Source: Acidobacteriota bacterium
GTDB taxonomy: Bacteria; Acidobacteriota; Terriglobia; Terriglobales; Acidobacteriaceae
Reading direction: 5' to 3'
Assembly: GCA_028872955.1 (NCBI GenBank)
Contig: JAGWNX010000043.1
Location: 1 to 33,103, forward strand
DNA: 33,103 nucleotides
In this document: positions 15,399 through 23,452 of the stretch, piece by piece
Position numbering within the stretch: the first letter of the stretch is position 1
Layout of the letters: every line of letters begins with the position of its first letter
Notes under the pieces: generated by a model
The model's database searches: none
The model's input: only the letters and a program-made list of their open reading frames with translations
What the model was told of the DNA's origin: nothing
Position numbers and translations under genes: made by a program

Positions 15399-16648
15399 GC
15401 AGTGGGAGTCTCAGGCTGGCGGCAGTGCTGGTGTGGCTTTCTGTGGCATGGGCTGCCTTGGCGCAGTCGGCTGGCAGCCCCGCCACAGGTGGCGCAACGT
15501 ATGTGGGCTCTGCCAGCTGCCAGGGCTGTCACAAGCAGGCCTACGACGGCTGGAAGCAGACCCGTATGGCCAATGTGGTGGTGGATCCGAAGGCGCATCC
15601 TGAGGCTGTGCTGGGCGACTTCAAGACGCCAAGTCCGCTGGTGAACTTCAAGCTGCAGGATGTCGCGCTGGTCTACGGCAGCCGCTGGAAGCAGCGGTAC
15701 TTCCTCCGCAGGGGCGACAGCTACTACGTGGCACCGGCGCAGTGGGATGTGGAGAAGAAGCGCTGGCTGCCCTACCACGCCGAGGCTGGCACGGACTGGT
15801 GGGTGCCCTTCTACGGTGCCAGCAATCAGGAGCGCCCCACCAAGGCGTTGTGCGATGGCTGCCACAGCGTAGGGCTAAGCCCGGTGACCGGTCATGTGAC
15901 GGAGTGGAATGTGGGCTGTGAGGCCTGCCACGGCCCGGGCAGCGAGCATGTGCGGCATCCGCTCAAGAGCAACATCGTGAACCCGGAGCGGCTGGACTAC
16001 GTGCGCGGCAACGACACCTGCATCCAGTGCCACAGCCAGGGACGCCCGCTGGAAGGGCAGGGCTTCAACGACGCCGGCGGCCAGCACTTTGACTGGCCCG
16101 TGGGCTACCGGCCCGGCACGCGCCTGGTGGACTACTGGCGGCTGGAGGAGCTGAAGCCCGGCGTCACCAACTTCTTCCAGTACGCTGACCTGACCGCGCA
16201 CAAGAATCGCATGCAGGGTAACGACTTTATCCAGAGCAATATGTATCACCGGCAGTTACGTTGCTTTGACTGCCATGAGGTGCACAGCAACCAGATCGAG
16301 TCCAACCTGATGGCGAAGGGCAACGAGCTGTGCCTGAACTGCCACGACGCAGCCTCCAGCAACCCCTCCGGGCTGAAGGGCACGGTGAGCGAGCATACCC
16401 ACCACGCAGAGGGCAGCGCAGGCAGCCAGTGTCTGGCCTGCCATATGCCGCGCATCGAGCAGACCATCAAGGACGGCTACGTCGGCGCGCACACCTTCCG
16501 GTTCATCACGCCAGCCATGACCGAGCAGTCGGGCATTCCCAACCCCTGCACCAGCTGCCATAAAGACAAGTCGACAACTTGGGCTACCCAGCAACTGCTG
16601 CAGTGGGGCAGTGTCTCACCGTGGCGCATGACGCAGGGAGCATACTAG
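15395..16648 (+). CDS. Octahaem c-type cytochrome, periplasmic
   Basis: Exported electron-transfer protein of 417 aa with a signal peptide (residues 1-23, cleavage after AALA). Eight CXXCH haem sites begin at C42, C153, C175, C209, C290, C313, C346 and C385. Paired motifs such as CLNCH and CLACHMPRIEQ near the C-terminus are of the doubled-CXXCH / cytochrome c554-like type. Such proteins pass electrons in anaerobic respiration or act on small nitrogen or sulfur compounds; the exact reaction cannot be read here. Two of the haem-binding regions are separated by a 107-residue haem-free part (46-152) with a WKQRYFLRRGDSYYVAPAQW beta-rich sequence. It overlaps rbsK by 4 nt, an unusual partnership. 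Confidence 0.9.
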   Translation: MSSGSLRLAAVLVWLSVAWAALAQSAGSPATGGATYVGSASCQGCHKQAYDGWKQTRMANVVVDPKAHPEAVLGDFKTPSPLVNFKLQDVALVYGSRWKQRYFLRRGDSYYVAPAQWDVEKKRWLPYHAEAGTDWWVPFYGASNQERPTKALCDGCHSVGLSPVTGHVTEWNVGCEACHGPGSEHVRHPLKSNIVNPERLDYVRGNDTCIQCHSQGRPLEGQGFNDAGGQHFDWPVGYRPGTRLVDYWRLEELKPGVTNFFQYADLTAHKNRMQGNDFIQSNMYHRQLRCFDCHEVHSNQIESNLMAKGNELCLNCHDAASSNPSGLKGTVSEHTHHAEGSAGSQCLACHMPRIEQTIKDGYVGAHTFRFITPAMTEQSGIPNPCTSCHKDKSTTWATQQLLQWGSVSPWRMTQGAY

Positions 16649-16664
16649 CAGCGGACTTAAAGCA

Positions 16665-16711
16665 ATCAGCCCAGGCCCCCGGGGTTTTCTGTCCGGGCTG
16701 CCTGGGCTGAT
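16665..16711. terminator. Bidirectional hairpin between the octahaem cytochrome and fabF
   Basis: atcagcccaggc (16665-16676) pairs perfectly with gcctgggctgat (16700-16711), with a further ccgg-type pairing inside the loop. It sits between two convergent stop codons. T-rich tracts are short, so terminator strength is uncertain. Confidence 0.7.
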
Positions 16712-16731
16712 GGGGTATGGATGCGGGTTGC

Positions 16732-17982
16732 TTACTCGGTCCAGCGGCGGAAGACCAGTGAGCCGTTGGTGCCGCCGAAGCCGAAGGAGTTCGAGAGCGC
16801 GTAGTCGATCTTGGCGGCCTGCGGCTTGTTGGGCACGTAGTTCAGGCGGCACTCGGGGTCCACGTTCTCCAGATTCATCGTCGGTGGGGCGGTCTGGTTG
16901 AGCATCGCCATCACCGTGATACCGGCCTCCAGCCCGCCTGCGCCACCCAGCAGGTGGCCGGTCATGGACTTGGTGGAGCTGACCAGCAGCGTGTGGTTGA
17001 GCGCGCGCTCGCCAAAGACGTTCTCAATCGCCTTGGACTCCATCGCATCGCCCAGCGGAGTTGAGGTGGCGTGCGCATTGACGTAGTCAATCTGGTCTGG
17101 CGTGATGCCGGCCGAACGCAGCGCATTGGACATGGCGCGGAAGCAGCCCTCGCCCTCAGGAGCCATCCCGGTCATGTGGAAGGCGTCTGCCGACATGCCG
17201 TAGCCGATCACCTCGGCCAGAATCTTGGCGCCGCGGGCCTTGGCAAACTCCAGCTCTTCCAGGATCAGGATGCCTGCACCCTCACCAACTACGAAGCCGT
17301 CACGATCCTTGTCCCAGGGGCGGCAGGCGTGCGTCGGGTCTTCGTTGCGGGTCGAGAGGGCCTTCATGGCGGCGAAGCCACCCACGCCCATGGGCGTAAT
17401 CGCGGCCTCAGTGCCGCCGGCGATCATGGCGTCCGCATCGCCGCGCTGGATGATGCGGAAGGCGTCGCCGATGGAGTGCGCGCTGGAGGTACAGGCGGTC
17501 GCGGTGGCCTCGTTCGGGCCGCGTGCGTTGTACTTGATGGAGACGTGACCGGCGGCGAGGTTGACGATGGAGGCCGGGATGAAGAAGGGCGAGATCTTGC
17601 GCGGGCCGCCGGCGATCAGGGCCGAGTGCTCGCGCTCGATGACGTCGAATCCGCCGATGCCGGAGCCGATGTGCACGCCGAAGCGGTCACGGTTCGACTC
17701 GTCAATGACAAGGCCGGAGTGGGCCATTGCCTCAGCCGAAGCGGCCAGGGCAAAGTGGATGAACCGGCCCATCTTGCGCGATTCCTTCTTGTCCACGAAC
17801 TGGAGAGGGTCAAACCCCTTCACCTCCGCAGCAAACCGCACCGGGTGCCCGGTGAGGTCGAACGCGGTGATCTCCGCCATGCCACTGCGGCCGGCCATCA
17901 GCCCATCCCACACCTGCGAGACGGTGTTGCCGATGCCGCAGAGCAGGCCAATGCCTGTTACGACGACGCGACGTTGCTCCAT
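16732..17982 (-). CDS. fabF: Beta-ketoacyl-[ACP] synthase II
   Basis: Condenses malonyl-ACP with acyl-ACP in fatty-acid elongation. The 416-aa product is full length. The thiolase-fold Cys-His-His triad is in place: C164 in EATATACTSSAHSIGDA, H304 in VNAHATSTPLGD, and H343 in STKSMTGHLLGGAGG; GFGGTNGSLVF at 401-411 closes the domain. The ATG at 17982 lacks a strong Shine-Dalgarno and begins 6 bp after the acpP stop, so translation is probably coupled to acpP. It is the last gene of the acpP-fabF unit and converges with the cytochrome gene. Confidence 0.97.
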   Translation of the reverse strand: MEQRRVVVTGIGLLCGIGNTVSQVWDGLMAGRSGMAEITAFDLTGHPVRFAAEVKGFDPLQFVDKKESRKMGRFIHFALAASAEAMAHSGLVIDESNRDRFGVHIGSGIGGFDVIEREHSALIAGGPRKISPFFIPASIVNLAAGHVSIKYNARGPNEATATACTSSAHSIGDAFRIIQRGDADAMIAGGTEAAITPMGVGGFAAMKALSTRNEDPTHACRPWDKDRDGFVVGEGAGILILEELEFAKARGAKILAEVIGYGMSADAFHMTGMAPEGEGCFRAMSNALRSAGITPDQIDYVNAHATSTPLGDAMESKAIENVFGERALNHTLLVSSTKSMTGHLLGGAGGLEAGITVMAMLNQTAPPTMNLENVDPECRLNYVPNKPQAAKIDYALSNSFGFGGTNGSLVFRRWTE

Positions 17983-17988
17983 TGCAGC

Positions 17989-18228
17989 TTAAGCCTTCTT
18001 ATTCTTCTCGATGTAATCGACGGCGTCCTTGACGGTCTTGATCTTCTCGGCATCCTCATCGGGAATCTGGATGTCGAACGCCTCTTCAAACTGCATGACC
18101 AGCTCAACGACGTCGAGCGAGTCTGCGCCGAGATCTTCCTGGAAGCTGGCGCCGGGGGTAACCTCTGCCTCATCCACCTGAAGCTGCTCTACGATAATCT
18201 GTTTCACCTTCTCGTCTACTGCTGCCAT
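17989..18228 (-). CDS. acpP: Acyl carrier protein
   Basis: Carries acyl chains on phosphopantetheine during fatty-acid synthesis. The 79-aa product is acidic and has [15 protein letters not shown] at 31-45, with S37 as the attachment site. Start is the ATG at 18228 with AGGAGAG upstream; the frame extends back to 18294 but that part does not belong to the family. It is immediately followed by fabF, the standard order. Confidence 0.97.
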   Translation of the reverse strand: MAAVDEKVKQIIVEQLQVDEAEVTPGASFQEDLGADSLDVVELVMQFEEAFDIQIPDEDAEKIKTVKDAVDYIEKNKKA

Positions 18229-18333
18229 GTATCTCTCCTGTCGTACTGCGTCAATCAAAGCAATTGGATGAAGCGGCCGGAAGCCCTCGTACACCGATGC
18301 TACGCCAAGCGACGCGAGGCAACGCCTTGCTCA

Positions 18334-18362
18334 AGGATACTGAGCGCCCTGTCGAGTGTAAA
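18334..18362 (-). promoter_or_regulatory. Predicted sigma70-type promoter of acpP-fabF
   Basis: On the minus strand, TTTACA (18357-18362), a 17-bp spacer and TATCCT (18334-18339). Transcription would start near 18327, leaving a leader of about 100 nt before acpP. Confidence 0.65.
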
Positions 18363-18402
18363 GCAAAGGCAATTCTTACGCCTGGCCAAACATGGGAAGA
18401 TT

Positions 18403-19923
18403 TCATGCGGGCCAGATGGAGTTAAGGGCAAACGAACGGGCTTTGCCCAGGCTGTAGGGCGTGGGCAGGGCCAGGGTAAGCACCGGGGTCTGCGGCTCGC
18501 GTGCGTAGAAGCGCACCGTGACCGGCAGGGTACGGTCCAGGATCAGCTCCAGCACGGAGTTATCCGTGAACAGGTGCAGCGTGGGCGTGGTGGAGAGCGG
18601 GCGCGGCAGCACCACCGTCCGCTCGTTCAGTCGGAGGGTGCCCGGTGCCAGTGTGGCGTCGGTGATGATCTGCAACAGCGCGCCGCGGCTGTCGGTGATG
18701 GTCGTCGGGCTGGCCGCGGCGGCAGGCTCCAGCATGGTCAGCAGCTCCTGCTGGGTCGAGCTCAGCTGTGCCGCGCTGGGGTTCTGTGTGCCGCGCAGGC
18801 TGGCCAACTGCCGGGCGGGGGAGAACTGGAGCTGGCCGTCGCGGACGGTCAGCCGACGTGGAATCGACATCATGCCCGACCATCCAGCGCGGGCGTACTC
18901 GGCCTGGGGCCGCGTCTCGGGCAGCCAGCCCCACAGAATACGGTCTCCAGCGGCATCGAGCTGCGACTTGGGCGCGTAGTAGGCGCGGTCTCCGTAGTCC
19001 AGCTCGCCGGAGTGTTCCGGCTGGAAGCGCAGCGTCCTGGGGTCCAGGGTGCCGGTGTGCCACAGCGTCTTGTGCAAGGTGGAGTAGAAGAGCACGTGCT
19101 TGGTCACGCCAGGGTGGGCTTCGTCCTCCAGGGCAAAGAAGTCCGGGCACTCGAACATCTCACCCGTGCCGACGACGTCCTTATCCACCACACCGTTCCA
19201 GGTGCCCTCATAGAGCGGGTGCAGATACTCCCAGCGGGAGAGGTCCGGTGCAGCGGCGCGGTACAGCAGCACCATGCCGCCTTTGCGGGCGATGCCGCAG
19301 CCCAGGGCCAGGTACCACGTGCCCTGGTACTGGAAGGGTGCCGGGTCGCGAAAGCCGGTCACCTGCATGCCGTCGGGCGGGTCGGGGATCACGGGCTGCG
19401 GCAGCTTCCGCCAGTGGTCCAGCGTGTCGTCCAGCGCAATCGCCAGGTTCTGCGACTCGCGCACGTCGTTGGGCGGCAGGTAGGTGGCGTCGCCCGGGGG
19501 GAGGGTGCGGATTCCCGTGTAGATAAACGCGGGTCTGCCCTGCAGCAGAATGGCGGAGCCGGTGAAGCAGCCCAGCGCATCGGCCCCGCCGGGTGTTGGG
19601 GCCAGGGCAACGGCACGACGCGTCCAGTGCACCATGTCCGGGCTGGTGGCGTGTGCCCAGTGCATGTCACCCCACACGGCGGCGTGCGGGTTGTACTGGT
19701 GGAACATGTGGTACAGGCCGCGATAGTAGATGGGGCCGCAGGGGTCGTTCATCCAGTTGCGGGCGGGCAGCAGGTGGTAGCCCGGCCGCAGCGGATCGTG
19801 CAGGGGCGTGTCGTCGTCGGCGGCGGCCGTGGCGATGGCCAGCGCATGCAGCAGCGAGGGCTGCGCGGCGGCGACGGCCGTGGCAGTAAGCGAACCAAGC
19901 AGGTGGCGACGGGTCAACGGCAT
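18403..19923 (-). CDS. Glycoside hydrolase family 32 (fructan/sucrose hydrolase), Tat-exported
   Basis: Predicted exported beta-fructosidase (levanase/invertase type), 506 aa. The ATG at 19923 gives a Tat-like signal, TRRHLLGSLTATAVAA, with AGGAG about 15 nt upstream. The five-bladed propeller shows all three catalytic motifs: WMNDPCG at 57-63 with nucleophile D60, FRDP at 191-194 with stabiliser D193, and FECPD at 257-261 with acid/base E258. CFTGSAIL at 119-126 is also typical. The C-terminal beta-sandwich of GH32 covers about 370-500. The usual NDPNG is NDPCG here, a known variant. No sugar transporter or regulator is adjacent; it closes a same-strand run with rmuC, the CAP gene and folP. 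Confidence 0.92.
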   Translation of the reverse strand: MPLTRRHLLGSLTATAVAAAQPSLLHALAIATAAADDDTPLHDPLRPGYHLLPARNWMNDPCGPIYYRGLYHMFHQYNPHAAVWGDMHWAHATSPDMVHWTRRAVALAPTPGGADALGCFTGSAILLQGRPAFIYTGIRTLPPGDATYLPPNDVRESQNLAIALDDTLDHWRKLPQPVIPDPPDGMQVTGFRDPAPFQYQGTWYLALGCGIARKGGMVLLYRAAAPDLSRWEYLHPLYEGTWNGVVDKDVVGTGEMFECPDFFALEDEAHPGVTKHVLFYSTLHKTLWHTGTLDPRTLRFQPEHSGELDYGDRAYYAPKSQLDAAGDRILWGWLPETRPQAEYARAGWSGMMSIPRRLTVRDGQLQFSPARQLASLRGTQNPSAAQLSSTQQELLTMLEPAAAASPTTITDSRGALLQIITDATLAPGTLRLNERTVVLPRPLSTTPTLHLFTDNSVLELILDRTLPVTVRFYAREPQTPVLTLALPTPYSLGKARSFALNSIWPA

Positions 19924-19990
19924 GGGGCGAGTGCTCTCCTGGGTCGTGCGCGGTGATCGTACGTGATCGTAGCCAGCTTCGGATAGGGGG

Positions 19991-21463
19991 CTACTCGGTG
20001 TCTGCGGCTGCGGCCAGCAGGGGCGCCACACCGGGGCCGGTCGACTCCAGGGCTGCGGTGTCCAGCGACGCTACCTCGCGCAGGGCGCGGTTGATGGTGG
20101 TGGTCTTGCTGCCGATCTCGCGCAGAGTCGTCTGCACGGTGCCCACTTGCTTCTCCACCTTGTCCATCAGGCCGCCAAACTTCTCAAACTCTGACTTGGC
20201 CCGCGACAGCACGCGCCACACCTCATCGCCCTTCTTTTGAATAGCGAGGGTGTGAAAGCCCATCTGGAAGCTGGTCAGGATGGCCATGAAGGTCGCAGGG
20301 CCGGCGATGGTGACGCGGTGCGTCTGCTGCACCTCTGAGAGCAGGCCCGGCCGCCGCACCACCTCGGCGTACAGGCTCTCCGTCGGCAGAAACATCACCG
20401 CATGGGGCATGGTGGCCGGGGGATCAATGTACTTGTCGCTGATGAGCTTGGCCTGGCTGCGGATGGCGCGCTCGAAGTTTTTGCCCGCTGCGGCGATCTC
20501 CTCGGCAGACCCGCGCTCGTAGGCGTCCTCCAGCCGCTCCCAGTCCTCACGCGGGAACTTGGAGTCGATGGCCAGCAGCACGGCGGTACCGTCTGCGGCC
20601 GGGAACTTGAGCGCATACTCCACCGCCTCCGTAGTGCCGGGCTTGATGCGGGCGTTGCGAACATACTGCTCCGGCGAGAACATCTGCTCCAGCTGCTGGC
20701 CGAGCTGGAACTCGCCGACGATGCCGCGCGACTTGACGTTGGAGAAGACCTTCTTCAGGTCGCTCACGCCGGTGGCCAGCTCCTTCATCTCGCCCAGGCC
20801 CTTCTGCACCTCGCCCAGGTGCGTGGTCACCTGCCCGAAGGACTCCGTCAGCCGCGTCTGCAGGGTGGCGTGCAGCTTCTCGTCGACGGTCTGGCGCATC
20901 TCCTCGAGCTTCGCGGTGTTGGCCTGGTTCAGCTTGTCCAGCCGTTCTTCCACGGCGGCGCGCAAACTCTCTTGCTGCTGCTTCGCAGCGTTAGAGAGCT
21001 CGTTGAGTCGTGTATTCAATGCGTCGCGTGCGTCCAGCTGCGCCCGAGCCGCGTCTGAGGTGAACGCCGTAAAGCGATTGGCCTGCGACTCCAGCTGCTG
21101 CTGCACGTCCTTGCGCAGGGCGCTGGCGGCGTTGGTGTTGTCCTGGCGAAAGCTCTCCAGCCCGGTCGTCAGCGTGGTACCGAGCGTGGTGATGGCGCCG
21201 GTGACCTCGGTGCGCAAGGCGGCTGCGGCGGCATCTGCCGCGGCGCGCGCGTGTTGCGCCTGGGTGGCGGAGTCTGCGCGAAGCAGCGCGAGCTCAGACC
21301 GCAGATGATGGTCCAGCCCCTGGAAGTGGGCTTCGAGCCGCGTGATCTGCTCGGGAATCTGGGCGAGCCGCGGGTCCTGCTCCGGTACGGGGGGCTTACG
21401 CAGCAGCAGCGCGATGAGGCACAGCAGATTGAGGGCGGCAAGGGCCAGCAGGGCAGGCAGCAT
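19991..21463 (-). CDS. rmuC: RmuC-family DNA recombination protein
   Basis: RmuC limits DNA inversions in Escherichia coli and contains a nuclease-like fold (family knowledge). The 490-aa product starts at the ATG at 21463, preceded by GAGAAGGAAA; the frame runs back to 21898 but that part overlaps the CAP gene antisense and is not family-like. Residues 1-20 form a membrane anchor (MLPALLALAALNLLCLIALLL). A long coiled coil of Ala/Gln/Glu/Arg-rich sequence covers about 35-215. The RmuC domain covers about 225-450 (GIVGEFQLGQQLEQMFSPEQYVRNARI, AIDSKFPREDWERL, YIDPPATMPHAVMFLPTESLYAEV). Confidence 0.93.
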   Translation of the reverse strand: MLPALLALAALNLLCLIALLLRKPPVPEQDPRLAQIPEQITRLEAHFQGLDHHLRSELALLRADSATQAQHARAAADAAAAALRTEVTGAITTLGTTLTTGLESFRQDNTNAASALRKDVQQQLESQANRFTAFTSDAARAQLDARDALNTRLNELSNAAKQQQESLRAAVEERLDKLNQANTAKLEEMRQTVDEKLHATLQTRLTESFGQVTTHLGEVQKGLGEMKELATGVSDLKKVFSNVKSRGIVGEFQLGQQLEQMFSPEQYVRNARIKPGTTEAVEYALKFPAADGTAVLLAIDSKFPREDWERLEDAYERGSAEEIAAAGKNFERAIRSQAKLISDKYIDPPATMPHAVMFLPTESLYAEVVRRPGLLSEVQQTHRVTIAGPATFMAILTSFQMGFHTLAIQKKGDEVWRVLSRAKSEFEKFGGLMDKVEKQVGTVQTTLREIGSKTTTINRALREVASLDTAALESTGPGVAPLLAAAADTE

Positions 21464-21551
21464 ATTCGTATTTCCTTCTCCCACAGAGCATAGCGCGACC
21501 CGGCGTGGAAGCGCGCAGCAACTTGATGCCGTCCGCGCGGCAGGACGCAGG

Positions 21552-22307
21552 CTAGTACAGCAGGATGGCGATGCGGTAGACCGTAAAGCCGGGGTTGGGT
21601 CGCTGCGGCGTGCAGACGGCCACGGCGGCGGTGCCGGTGCGGGCGGCGGAGAGGTGATCGCGCACCACGGGTGGCAGGCTGGAGACGTCCGCACCCTCCC
21701 AGCGCAGCACCAGCGTCGGGTGCCCGACTGTGGTGTCCTCCAGCGGGCAGTTGGCGCGGGCCTCGGCCGCTGCCTGCGGGCTGGCCGCCGGGCGAATGCC
21801 GCGCTCCAGCAGCAGTTGCTGCACCTGGCGCACGACGGAGCCGCCCGGCTGCACCGGTACGTCGCGGCCAAAGTCCTGCACGATGTACAGCAGCCCATGG
21901 GCGGGCACGGCGGCGATGCCGACGGCGTTCAGCGCGGGGTCCAGCAGGTTCTCGCGGTGTACGGGGGAGGCCATCCAGCTCCGCTCGACGGCCTCGGGCG
22001 AGACGTTGGCTGCGGCCAGGTTCTCTGCAACGGTGGCAAAGTGGGCACCGGCAGCGGCGGCGCGCAGCTGCAGTGCAGGCTCCGCCGGGTACTGGTGCTG
22101 CAGGGTGGGGTAGGCCGAGGCCAGGCGGCCGTGGCGCAGTGCGGCGCGGGCCAGGGCGTCGTCCCAGGCCAGGGGCGGCAGGCGGTGCGCGGCGCGGTCG
22201 CGGTTGGCCAGGGTCAGCAGCCGGGCCTCAAACGAACCAGGAACCGGCTGGGCCAGGGCGGTGGAGCAAGCGAGCAGGAGCAGAAGCGTGGGGAGGAGGC
22301 GGCGCAT
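21552..22307 (-). CDS. CAP/SCP-domain exported protein (YkwD-like)
   Basis: A 251-aa secreted protein with a signal peptide (MRRLLPTLLLLLACSTALA). A CAP domain covers about 27-145: LANRDRAAHRLPPLAWDDALARAALRHGRLAS, then ENLAAANVSPEAVERSWMASPVHRENLLDPALNAVGIAAV, including the ENLA and HRENLL motifs of bacterial YkwD-like proteins. The following 100 residues contain two Cys and no domain I recognise. The molecular role of bacterial CAP proteins is mostly unknown. It lies between folP and rmuC with gaps of 70 and 88 bp. Confidence 0.87.
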   Translation of the reverse strand: MRRLLPTLLLLLACSTALAQPVPGSFEARLLTLANRDRAAHRLPPLAWDDALARAALRHGRLASAYPTLQHQYPAEPALQLRAAAAGAHFATVAENLAAANVSPEAVERSWMASPVHRENLLDPALNAVGIAAVPAHGLLYIVQDFGRDVPVQPGGSVVRQVQQLLLERGIRPAASPQAAAEARANCPLEDTTVGHPTLVLRWEGADVSSLPPVVRDHLSAARTGTAAVAVCTPQRPNPGFTVYRIAILLY

Positions 22308-22377
22308 ACCCGAGTGTAGACCCGGTTGCCCGGCTCAGAGTTGTGTCCGGGCGTTGCTGCCAGCAGGGATGCCGGAG

Positions 22378-23280
22378 TTAGTGGGCGTCCAGAATGGCGT
22401 CTGCAATGGCGGCAGCCTCCAGCGCGGGCAGCACGTCGTGGACGCGCAACAGGTGCGCCCCGGCCAGTACCGCCGCCGTGCAGCTGGCCAGTGTGGCGGC
22501 CAGGCGGTCTGTGGCTGTGGGCGAGGCACCCCGGTGCAGCGGCGCAATCGCCTGGCCCAGAAAGCCCTTGCGCGAGGTGCCGACCAGCACCGGCAGGCCC
22601 AGCGTGTGCAGCTGCTCCAGCCGGGCATGCAGGGTAAAGTTCTTCGCGCCCAGCTTGCCAAAGCCGAAGCCGGGGTCCAGCACCAGGCGAGTGCTGGCGA
22701 TACCTGCCGCCGCTGCCAGAGCCACCCGCTGGCGCAGCCCGGCAAGAATCTCCGGCAGCAGATCGTTCGGCGGCGAGGGTGCCAGCGTGCGCCAGTCCTG
22801 CGGCGTGCCGCGCGAGTGCATCAGCACGACGCCGCAGGGCGTTGGGGCGCAGGCTGCGGGCATGGCGGGGTCCCAGGTCAAGCCACTCACGTCGTTGATC
22901 ACGTCCGCCCCGGCGGCGAGCGCCTCGCGGGCAGTGGCGGCGTGGTAGGTGTCTACGGAGAGCACGGCCTGCGGCCGCTCCTGGCGAAGCGCGGTCAGCA
23001 CGGGCAGAACGCGATCCTGCTCCTGCGCGGCAGAGAGCGGGGTTGCGTCCGGCCGTGTGGATTCACCGCCAATGTCCAGCAGGTGCGCGCCCCGGTCCAG
23101 CATCTCCAGGCCGTGCTCGACGGCGCGGCTGGTCTGGTCGGCCGGGTGGTAGAAGTGTCCACCGTCCGAGAAGCTGTCGGGCGTCACGTTCAGAATGCCC
23201 ATCACCAGCGTGTTGCGTCCCAGCGCCAGGGTGCGGGTGGCGAGCTGCCAGTCGTATTGGGGTCGCGGCAGAAAGGGCAT
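22378..23280 (-). CDS. folP: Dihydropteroate synthase
   Basis: Joins p-aminobenzoate to a dihydropterin pyrophosphate in folate synthesis; target of sulfonamides. The 300-aa product has MGILNVTPDSFSDGG at 27-41, LLDIGGESTRP at 67-77, SVDTY at 108-112, INDVSG at 128-133, LDPGFGFGK at 201-209, GTSRKGFLG at 234-242 and HDV at 281-283, covering the whole TIM barrel. The ATG at 23280 is chosen as the first codon of the family-like sequence; the frame is open to 23433, into the dacB promoter region. It is divergent from dacB with 172 bp between. Confidence 0.95.
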   Translation of the reverse strand: MPFLPRPQYDWQLATRTLALGRNTLVMGILNVTPDSFSDGGHFYHPADQTSRAVEHGLEMLDRGAHLLDIGGESTRPDATPLSAAQEQDRVLPVLTALRQERPQAVLSVDTYHAATAREALAAGADVINDVSGLTWDPAMPAACAPTPCGVVLMHSRGTPQDWRTLAPSPPNDLLPEILAGLRQRVALAAAAGIASTRLVLDPGFGFGKLGAKNFTLHARLEQLHTLGLPVLVGTSRKGFLGQAIAPLHRGASPTATDRLAATLASCTAAVLAGAHLLRVHDVLPALEAAAIADAILDAH

Positions 23281-23452
23281 GGCAGGCAGCTTGCAGCAAG
23301 GTGCGCGGGGTGCAGACGCTGTGGGTTGAGTGTACTCGCTCCCGCGTAAACCAGCGGAGCATGCGTGCAGGCCTGCCCATGCTGCGGGGTGGTCGTCACG
23401 TCCAGAGGAGGTAGCCTTGGCCTGCGGCCGCACCTGTTAGACTGCGCGCAGG

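Noticed and set aside
17071..19956. 961-aa plus-strand ORF as a real protein
   Set aside because: It lies opposite fabF, acpP and GH32, which have all catalytic motifs; its product is His/Arg/Gly/Val-rich without any domain, and it lacks a Shine-Dalgarno.
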